Below are positions 1 to 4,494 of a stretch of 11,739 nucleotides of DNA, piece after piece. The notes under the pieces are model-generated. The model made no database searches and had not been told where the DNA came from. It saw only the letters and a list, made by a program, of their open reading frames with translations. The DNA comes from Chloroflexota bacterium. Its GTDB lineage: Bacteria > Chloroflexota > Dehalococcoidia > Lucifugimonadales > Australimonadaceae. A program made the position numbers and the translations under genes. Positions within the stretch are counted from its first letter, which is position 1; the number at the start of each line of letters is the position of its first letter. Where the stretch lies: assembly GCA_026713505.1 (NCBI GenBank), contig JAPOOH010000132.1, positions 1-11,739 of the forward strand. Reading direction: 5' to 3'.

Positions 1-404
1 CCGGCTTGGCCCTGGCCCCCCGGGTCTCCGGGGAGGGGCCCTCCGCGGCGGGCGACGACCGGGCTGGGGAGCCGGTCCGGATGGGTCACCGCATAGTCGA
101 GCGCAACGTACCCGCCACCGCCCGTGCCGACGAGGTGGAGACGGGGAAGGCCCAGATGCGAAACCAGGGCATGAAGGTCATCCGTGGGATAGGTCGCCAG
201 TTCTTCCGTTGAGGAGTCACGGGACCGGCCCCAGCCCCTGCGGTCGTACCTGATGCAGCGATACCCGGCGTCAGCGAAGGCGGGCACCTGGTACTCCCAG
301 GCCTCGGTGTTCCCCGTGAACGCGTGCAGGAGGACGACCGGAGCGCCATCGCCGCCCGCGTCTTCGTACCAGAGGTTTGCATCGCGAAGGTCCAGGTAGG
401 GCAT
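1..404 (-). CDS. Alpha/beta-hydrolase fold protein, C-terminal part outside the window; nucleophile Ser replaced by Gly
   Basis: The visible 134 residues are the N-terminal half of an alpha/beta-hydrolase and run off the left edge without a stop. Seen: an LLHAFTGN oxyanion-loop motif near residues 25-32, YDRRGWGRS at 53-61 (the usual D-x-R-G-x-G-x-S loop), and the strand-turn-helix LVGTGGGGYVALDYA at 91-105, followed by HPDR. In family members the turn is G-x-S-x-G with Ser as nucleophile. Here residue 95, codon GGC at 120-122, is Gly. The rest of the fold is well kept, so either this is a non-hydrolytic or divergent member, or the protein has lost activity. The ATG at 404-402 follows a GAGG at 411-414 with 6 nt spacing; that GAGG overlaps the stop of the upstream acetyltransferase, so the two are probably co-transcribed and coupled. 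The substrate cannot be told. The catalytic His and acid lie partly outside the window. Confidence 0.82.
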   Translation of the reverse strand, partial: MPYLDLRDANLWYEDAGGDGAPVVLLHAFTGNTEAWEYQVPAFADAGYRCIRYDRRGWGRSRDSSTEELATYPTDDLHALVSHLGLPRLHLVGTGGGGYVALDYAVTHPDRLPSPVVARRGGPLPGDPGGQGQA

Positions 405-412
405 GAGCGGCC

Positions 413-1006
413 TCACTTGACCAGCGCGTAGCAGTGGAAGTCCCGAGGCTCGGCGCTGACGTTGGGGTGGATGCTCCAGCGCTTGAGCGTACCTTCCCGG
501 ACGAGCCCCGCCTTCTCCAGTACCCGCGCGGATGCGTGGTTCTCGATGTCGCACACCGACCAGATGCGGTACACCTCGGGTTGATCGAGCGCCCACTGCA
601 CGATCGTTCTCGCCGCCTCCGTTGCGAACCCTCTCCCCCACTCGGACCTGGAGAGGTGGTACCCGAAGCTGACTTCATAGTACCTGCGCTCCTCTTCGGT
701 GCTGAGAAAGTCGTCCTTCCTGACAGTCTGTATCGTCATCGACAGGAGCCCCATGAGCCTGCGGTCTGCCCTCCCTTCGACGATCCATGCATGGACCGTG
801 CCGGCCTCCCTGGCCTCCAACAGCAGACGGAGAAAGGTGCGGGTCTGTTCCACGCTCTCATGGGGTCGCCAGGACAGGAGTCGGGTCACCTCGGGGTCGC
901 TGGCATAGCGCTCGTAGATGGACGGAGCGTCCTCCATGGTTGGCGGACGCAGTCGCAGCCGTTCAGTCTCTATTGTCGCCGGGGGGTTCAAGGGATGCCT
1001 GTTCAT
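413..1006 (-). CDS. GNAT-family N-acetyltransferase, RimJ/RimL type
   Basis: A 197-residue GNAT acetyltransferase, which would move an acetyl group from acetyl-CoA to an amine (protein N-terminus, amino acid or small molecule). Seen: TIETERLRLRP at 11-21, the usual first strand of the RimJ/RimL-like group (PF13302); EWGRGFATEA at 122-131, the acetyl-CoA pyrophosphate-binding loop plus start of the helix; and ENHASARVLEKAGLVREG at 155-172, the conserved C-terminal strand-helix-strand. The length is normal for the group. The ATG at 1006 has no clear SD; a later start would cut into the first conserved strand, so it is kept. It lies 8 bp before an alpha/beta-hydrolase on the same strand. RimJ/RimL-like proteins include ribosomal-protein acetyltransferases and antibiotic or metabolite acetylases; nothing here separates these. 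Confidence 0.92.
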   Translation of the reverse strand: MNRHPLNPPATIETERLRLRPPTMEDAPSIYERYASDPEVTRLLSWRPHESVEQTRTFLRLLLEAREAGTVHAWIVEGRADRRLMGLLSMTIQTVRKDDFLSTEEERRYYEVSFGYHLSRSEWGRGFATEAARTIVQWALDQPEVYRIWSVCDIENHASARVLEKAGLVREGTLKRWSIHPNVSAEPRDFHCYALVK

Positions 1007-1217
1007 CGTGGATCAGAGATGCGCACCACGGGTCCGTGGGACCGAGAAGCCCTGTGCCGAGGCATTGTATCGACTCAGAAGTCCGGGGGTGACAGTCGTG
1101 CCATCCGTCCATTGCCCGTGCGCACCCCTATCGCCCACGTTGGCACAACGACGCGTAGGAAGCCCTGACACCGGTAGTGCCCTATACTGGGCCTCCAGCC
1201 AGTGGAGATGCTGTCCT
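1007..1217. promoter_or_regulatory. Divergent intergenic region with candidate -10 boxes and small inverted repeats
   Basis: This 211-bp gap separates the leftward acetyltransferase from the rightward lipoprotein gene and should hold both promoters. Leftward, ATTGTA at 1064-1069 reads TACAAT on the minus strand, a good -10, but no convincing -35 stands 16-18 bp upstream. Rightward, TATACT at 1183-1188 is a good -10 inside the short palindrome GCCC-TATACT-GGGC (1179-1192), again without a clear -35. A 6-2-6 inverted repeat (CCACGG-GT-CCGTGG) lies at 1026-1039, about 20 bp before the acetyltransferase start. The lack of -35 boxes leaves both promoters weakly supported; they may need an activator or another sigma factor. 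Confidence 0.35.
1204..1207 (+). promoter_or_regulatory. SD supporting a TTG start, possibly held in a small hairpin
   Basis: GGAG lies 10 nt before the TTG at 1218. It forms the right arm of CTCCA-GCCAG-TGGAG (1193-1207), a 5-bp stem that could hide the SD. It is the best SD near any in-frame start before the lipoprotein signal peptide. Confidence 0.4.
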
Positions 1218-2396
1218 TTGCGAACCCCGTCCCTCCTCGTCCTCTCCCTCCTCGCACTCTTGCTCGGGGCATGTGCCCTGGCGACGCCCGTACCGACCGC
1301 CACACCCGCTCCAACTCCCACGCCAACCCTGGCCCCTACCCCCTTTCCGACACCCACACCAACGCTCACTCCTGCCCCGGCGCCGACATCCACACCAACA
1401 CCTGAGCCGACGCCCCGCCGGGTCCCTGCCAACCTGGAAGAAGTCCGCGCAGCAGCACAAGCGCTGGTGTGGGCTGCAACGCTGCCGGGCGCACCGGCGG
1501 ACGAAGTGCTGCATGTCTCTGCGATGCGCACGCTCCATATAGGGGATCAATCGGGCAGCCACCGGATAGAGGTATGGGTCGACGATGCGAATCGCAGAGG
1601 TCTGAGCCTGACCGTCGAAGCCGATGGCACGATGAGCACCCGGACACTCGTGCTCGGCAATCGCGGATTCAGGGTCAGCCCGGGAGGCCGAACGACCCTG
1701 ACTCGAACCCTTGAAGAGACCGACCCGCATCTACTCGGTCCGAAGTCCGATCTGTGGTCATATCGCGCCTATTACGAAACTGGCTGGTTCGAGACTCTCG
1801 AGGGGGAACCCATGGGTACAACCCCCATCCGTTTCGCCGGAGAAGACCCTTCCGACCCGTCAACACGCTTCGAGGCGACACTCGATCCGTCCACACTGCT
1901 GCTGACACATCTCACCGTGTCCGCGGCCGGAGGAGAGATACCCGACGAGTTGCGCATGGATATCGATTACGAGGTTGTTGAAACTATCCCCGTGGAAGAG
2001 ATTCCGGCAGGTCTTTTCGATCCTCCACCATCAGAAGACATAGTCACACGCCAGATATTCATGACCGCGGACCAGGCGTCTGCTCTGGATTTCGACGTTT
2101 ACTATCTCGGGAACACCCACGGCGAGTACGAGATAGACAACATCTCCTATCACGAGACCGTTGCGAATCCTGAGTTCCATTCCAATCCAAGCCGCGTCGT
2201 GTGGATCAGCTATCGGCCTCCCGGGGAATCGTTCGGAGGGCGCTACATCGCAGTTGGCTCCAAGCCCGCCGCACCTGATGCCACAACCGGCCCCCCGATC
2301 TGTTCGAGAACGATTGAAGACACATGCGTTACGGTACAGGGCTCTTCTTCCTCGGAAGAGCGAGGGATGCGCGATGCCCTGAGACTGCTCGAATGA
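1218..2396 (+). CDS. Secreted lipoprotein with Pro/Thr linker and LolA/LppX-like region
   Basis: From the TTG at 1218 this is a 392-residue lipoprotein. The first 18 residues form a signal peptide with a hydrophobic core LLVLSLLALL, ending in the lipobox LLGAC with Cys19 as the acylated residue. No ATG or GTG gives an equally compact signal peptide; the frame is open upstream to 918, but that extension is not hydrophobic. Residues 23-66 are a Pro/Thr-rich low-complexity linker, typical of surface lipoproteins in Chloroflexota and some Gram-positives. The rest has two parts. Residues 75-275 are beta-rich and end in a LDPSTLLLTHLTV segment and a GLFDPP motif, as in LolA/LppX-like half-barrels. 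Residues 280-392 begin MTADQAS and resemble the C-terminal domain of DUF4367-like proteins, with a Cys pair near the end. Both assignments rest on pattern only. It likely sits on the outer face of the membrane; the ligand is unknown. Confidence 0.78.
   Translation: MRTPSLLVLSLLALLLGACALATPVPTATPAPTPTPTLAPTPFPTPTPTLTPAPAPTSTPTPEPTPRRVPANLEEVRAAAQALVWAATLPGAPADEVLHVSAMRTLHIGDQSGSHRIEVWVDDANRRGLSLTVEADGTMSTRTLVLGNRGFRVSPGGRTTLTRTLEETDPHLLGPKSDLWSYRAYYETGWFETLEGEPMGTTPIRFAGEDPSDPSTRFEATLDPSTLLLTHLTVSAAGGEIPDELRMDIDYEVVETIPVEEIPAGLFDPPPSEDIVTRQIFMTADQASALDFDVYYLGNTHGEYEIDNISYHETVANPEFHSNPSRVVWISYRPPGESFGGRYIAVGSKPAAPDATTGPPICSRTIEDTCVTVQGSSSSEERGMRDALRLLE
1284..1415 (+). repeat. Low-complexity Pro/Thr-coding repeat
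   Basis: Imperfect repeats of ACN-CCN codons encode the Thr-Pro linker of the lipoprotein. The unit is degenerate at third positions, so selection or drift acts on the peptide composition rather than on an exact DNA repeat. Such tracts often vary in length between strains. Confidence 0.7.
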
Positions 2397-2423
2397 AGGG
2401 CGCGTAGACCTGCTGAGCCCTTT
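2396..2423 (+). terminator. Weak terminator-like hairpin after the lipoprotein gene
   Basis: AAGGGC at 2396-2401 can pair with GCCCTT at 2417-2422 around a 15-nt loop. Only three T residues follow, and a competing pairing (GGCGCG at 2399-2404 with CGCGCC at 2424-2429) is possible, so the support is modest. Confidence 0.28.
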
Positions 2424-2487
2424 CGCGCCATTCGCCCGTTGCCCCGTGCACGTCACCCCCACTACCATGCCGCCCGCTATAGTGCAC

Positions 2488-2492
2488 GGAGG
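2488..2492 (+). promoter_or_regulatory. Strong SD deciding a GTG start
   Basis: GGAGG stands 6 nt before the GTG at 2499. This fixes the M20 hydrolase start there, rather than at the earlier in-frame TTG at 2439, whose extra residues match nothing in the family. Confidence 0.8.
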
Positions 2493-2498
2493 ACCCAC

Positions 2499-3755
2499 GT
2501 GACCGACAATCCGACTACCCTCAACATAAACCCCGACCGCATCGACGCCGACCTGAAGCGCATCGCCGAGTTTACCGACCCCGACGCGCCGTACACGCGC
2601 CGGGCATTCTCGCCATACTACGAGGCCGCGCGCGTCTGGCTCGCGGAGCGCTTCCGCGACGCCGGACTCGTCACCCGCGTCGACCCCGCGGGCAACCTCA
2701 TCGGACGTCTGGGTGAAGGCGGTGGCCCCGTCCTCATGCTCGGCTCTCACACGGACACGGTCGAATCCGGCGGGCGGTTCGACGGCATCGTCGGCGTGCT
2801 CGGAGCGCTGGAGATCGTCCGCTGCCTGAGGGAGTCCGACGTAACGCTCTCGCGCCCATTGGAGGTCGTCGACTTCCTGTGCGAGGAGCCGTCCGTCGTC
2901 AACCTCAGCCCGCTCGGCAGCCGCATCATGGCCGGCGATGTGACCGCCGACATGGTGGCGCTGGCGACTACCCCGGACGGCGGCAGGCTTCCGGACGCCA
3001 TCGCGCGGCTGGGCGGCGACCCGTCCCGCCTCGACGAGGCGCGGCGGAAACCGGGCGACATCTACGGCTACCTGGAGTTGCACATCGAGCAGGGCCCCGT
3101 GCTGGAGCGCGCAGGCATGGAGGTCGGCGTCGTCACCGTGGTCGCAGCCCCGTGCCGCGCCGTCGTCACGCTCTCCGGCGTTGTCGACCACGCGGGCGCA
3201 ACAGCGATGGCGGACCGGCGCGACGCCCTCGCGGGGGCGGCGGAACTCACACTCGCCGTCGAACGCATCGTCAGCACGCCGGACATCGTGCAGGAGAGCG
3301 TCGGGACCGTCGGTTTCCTGCGCGTCACTCCGAACATGGTCAACGTCATTCCGGGCCGCGCCGACCTCACCGTCGAGGTGCGCAGCACGCAGACCGAGGC
3401 GCTGCTGTGGGCCCGCGAGGAGATCGAGCGCGCGCTGCGGGAGCTTGCGGACCGGCGCGGGCTCGGCGCTACGCTAGAGTGGCAGCACCTGGAGGAACCC
3501 GTCCCCGTGCCCCTGCACATGCAGGACATCGTGGCGGAATCCGCCGAAAGCCTGCGGCTGCGGACTCTGCACCTGCCGAGCCGCGCGTCCCACGACGCCG
3601 CACGCCTGGCGCCCGTCGCGCCCGTGGGCATGGTGTTCATCCCGTGCAGGGACGGACGCAGCCATTGCCCCGAGGAATGGGCCGAGCTGGACGCTATCGT
3701 TACCGGCACCCAGCGCCTTGGGGGAGCGCTGCTGAGGCTCGATGCCCAGTCCTGA
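2499..3755 (+). CDS. Zn-dependent M20-family amidohydrolase (N-carbamoyl-amino acid hydrolase / allantoate amidohydrolase type)
   Basis: A 418-residue enzyme of the hydantoinase/carbamoylase branch of M20, which cleaves carbamoyl or ureido amide bonds (N-carbamoyl-L-amino acids, allantoate, ureidoglycolate, beta-ureidopropionate) in the cytosol with a two-metal centre. The metal-binding motifs are all present in order: GSHTDTV (His84), GGRFDG (Asp95), CEEP (Glu129/Glu130), ELHIEQGP (His195) and GRSHCPEE (His389). The dimerisation or substrate segment VDHAGATAM and the SHDA motif, matching the usual GHDA, are also there. The usual EEGSRF after the catalytic Glu is EEPSVVNLSPLGSR here, a change I remember from one subgroup of the family. 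The start is GTG with GGAGG 6 nt upstream. The length is normal. It is 102 bp after the lipoprotein gene, so linkage is uncertain, and no hydantoinase, allantoinase or transporter adjoins it. The exact substrate cannot be read from the sequence. Confidence 0.93.
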   Translation: MTDNPTTLNINPDRIDADLKRIAEFTDPDAPYTRRAFSPYYEAARVWLAERFRDAGLVTRVDPAGNLIGRLGEGGGPVLMLGSHTDTVESGGRFDGIVGVLGALEIVRCLRESDVTLSRPLEVVDFLCEEPSVVNLSPLGSRIMAGDVTADMVALATTPDGGRLPDAIARLGGDPSRLDEARRKPGDIYGYLELHIEQGPVLERAGMEVGVVTVVAAPCRAVVTLSGVVDHAGATAMADRRDALAGAAELTLAVERIVSTPDIVQESVGTVGFLRVTPNMVNVIPGRADLTVEVRSTQTEALLWAREEIERALRELADRRGLGATLEWQHLEEPVPVPLHMQDIVAESAESLRLRTLHLPSRASHDAARLAPVAPVGMVFIPCRDGRSHCPEEWAELDAIVTGTQRLGGALLRLDAQS

Positions 3756-3798
3756 CAGGGACGTTAATCAGGGTTGCACAGATTCGTAACAGAAACGC

Positions 3799-3827
3799 TT
3801 GATTCCGTCACCGGCGTGTCGTATACT
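3799..3827 (+). promoter_or_regulatory. Sigma70-like promoter for the small-protein unit
   Basis: TTGATT (3799-3804), a 17-bp spacer and TATACT (3822-3827) make the best -35/-10 pair in the window. Transcription would begin near 3834, about 80 nt before the first small gene at 3914. Confidence 0.65.
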
Positions 3828-3837
3828 GTCACCGTCG
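3805..3837 (+). repeat. Operator-like direct repeat flanking the -10 box
   Basis: Two 12-mers, 3805-3816 and 3826-3837, match at 10 of 12 positions and share the core GTCACCG. They are 21 bp apart start to start, two helical turns, with one copy in the promoter spacer and the other over the expected start of transcription. This is what a repressor binding two direct half-sites on one DNA face would need. A GATTC/GAATC pair (3801-3805, 3841-3845) brackets them. Confidence 0.45.
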
Positions 3838-3913
3838 GCTGAATCGTGGCGCCACCAGAGGACTGCCGGAGACGAAGGAATAGCGCACGGCGAAAGGATA
3901 AGAGGTAGGACCG

Positions 3914-4144
3914 ATGTTTGCACTGATCACAGGACTGTACCGCGCGTTTGAACAGGGAGCCGCCCTGTCGGTCATCGCTGACCGCCATGCGAACGACCCT
4001 GTCGCGATGGTCGACGGGATCCGCACGTTCCTCTTCCCGGGAGAGGCGCTCTCCCCGCGAGAGAATCTCTTCCTCGGAGAGACGGTTGCGGACACGGTAG
4101 CGCTCACCCCGGCCGTAGAGGTCGAGGAGCTGGTGGCCGCGTAG
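3914..4144 (+). CDS. Small protein of unknown function (76 aa)
   Basis: I do not recognise this protein. It begins MFALITGLYRAFEQGAA, has no signal peptide or membrane segment, is rich in Ala, Glu and Leu with a mixed hydrophobic pattern, and ends in an acidic AVEVEELVAA tail. Support for coding: an AGAGG-type SD in the 15 nt before the ATG, strong G/C preference at third codon positions matching the neighbours, and a fitting place downstream of a good promoter. A longer reading frame exists on the other strand (3764-4213), but it lacks a good SD and similarity. The next small gene starts 43 bp later in the same unit. The function is unknown; it may be a regulator or a binding partner of the zinc-ribbon protein. 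Confidence 0.6.
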   Translation: MFALITGLYRAFEQGAALSVIADRHANDPVAMVDGIRTFLFPGEALSPRENLFLGETVADTVALTPAVEVEELVAA

Positions 4145-4177
4145 GCCCCGCTCCTGCAGGGTGATGAAGGATACGAA

Positions 4178-4182
4178 GGAGG
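4178..4182 (+). promoter_or_regulatory. SD deciding the start of the zinc-ribbon gene
   Basis: GGAGG stands 5 nt before ATG 4188. The earlier in-frame GTG/ATG at 4161/4164 has no such site, so the 51-residue form is preferred. Confidence 0.65.
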
Positions 4183-4187
4183 GCGAG

Positions 4188-4343
4188 ATGATCCTGCTCA
4201 AGGCATGTGCCACCTGCGGCGGCGACGTTCAGTGCCGCAAGGACTTCGACGGGATTGAGTGCCGCTGCCTGCAGTGCAGCCGGACTCTTGACCTGAGGAC
4301 AGCCGCCGCCCTCATCATGGAGCAGCGCAAGACCGCTGCGTAA
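4188..4343 (+). CDS. Small Cys-rich zinc-ribbon-like protein (51 aa)
   Basis: A 51-residue protein with six Cys, at 7, 10, 16, 25, 27 and 30. CATC (7-10) and CLQC (27-30) are two CxxC knuckles 16 residues apart, the layout of a small zinc ribbon; Cys16 and Cys25 are extra. The C-terminal 18 residues, from LRTAAALIMEQ, would form a helix. Such mini-ribbons bind nucleic acid or protein partners in other systems; here that is inference. The start is ATG 4188 with GGAGG 5 nt upstream. The gene follows the 76-residue unknown protein by 43 bp and is closed by a strong terminator about 20 bp after its stop, so the two probably share one short mRNA. Confidence 0.72.
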   Translation: MILLKACATCGGDVQCRKDFDGIECRCLQCSRTLDLRTAAALIMEQRKTAA

Positions 4344-4364
4344 CGGGCACACACCTACCGCAAC

Positions 4365-4397
4365 CGGAAGAGCCGGGGCGATGCCCCGGCTCTTCTG
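4365..4397 (+). terminator. Intrinsic terminator hairpin
   Basis: The arms 4368-4379 (AAGAGCCGGGGC) and 4383-4394 (GCCCCGGCTCTT) are a perfect 12-bp inverted repeat around the loop GAT. The stem extends by three more pairs, one a G-U, to 4365/4397. The T-tract after it is poor (CTGTGTTG), as is common in GC-rich genomes. It lies just after the zinc-ribbon gene and between two convergent units, so it could also stop leftward transcription from ligD. Confidence 0.75.
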
Positions 4398-4494
4398 TGT
4401 TGCCTTCCGGACTCGTCGCACCGCGCTTCAGCGCACAGCTTCCTCTCGAGTCACCTCTCCCCCTGGGAAAGGTTCAGGTGATGTGGTGTCCCTC

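Noticed and set aside
434..1168. Open frame on the plus strand across the acetyltransferase
   Set aside because: Antisense shadow of a clear GNAT gene; the translation shows no family pattern.
918..1217. Upstream extension of the lipoprotein frame to an ATG at 918
   Set aside because: It would overlap the acetyltransferase and bury the signal peptide about 100 residues inside the protein.
1284..1415. Pro/Thr repeat as a CRISPR-like array
   Set aside because: No fixed repeat and spacer sizes; it lies in a coding frame and encodes a lipoprotein linker.
2478..2483. TATAGT as a -10 for the M20 hydrolase
   Set aside because: No -35 at the right distance, and the transcript would start on top of the SD.
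2031..3191. Long minus-strand frame over the lipoprotein end and the M20 hydrolase
   Set aside because: Antisense to two supported genes; rich in Val, Ala, Arg and Asp with no motif, as usual for shadows in GC-rich DNA.
3764..4213. Minus-strand 149-residue frame over the small-protein unit
   Set aside because: No SD, no recognisable pattern, and it reads across a promoter; the plus-strand gene has better start signals and codon use.
4451..4481. TCACCT...AGGTGA inverted repeat as a ligD terminator
   Set aside because: Only a 6-bp stem with a 19-nt loop and no T-tract; the hairpin at 4365-4397 is far better.
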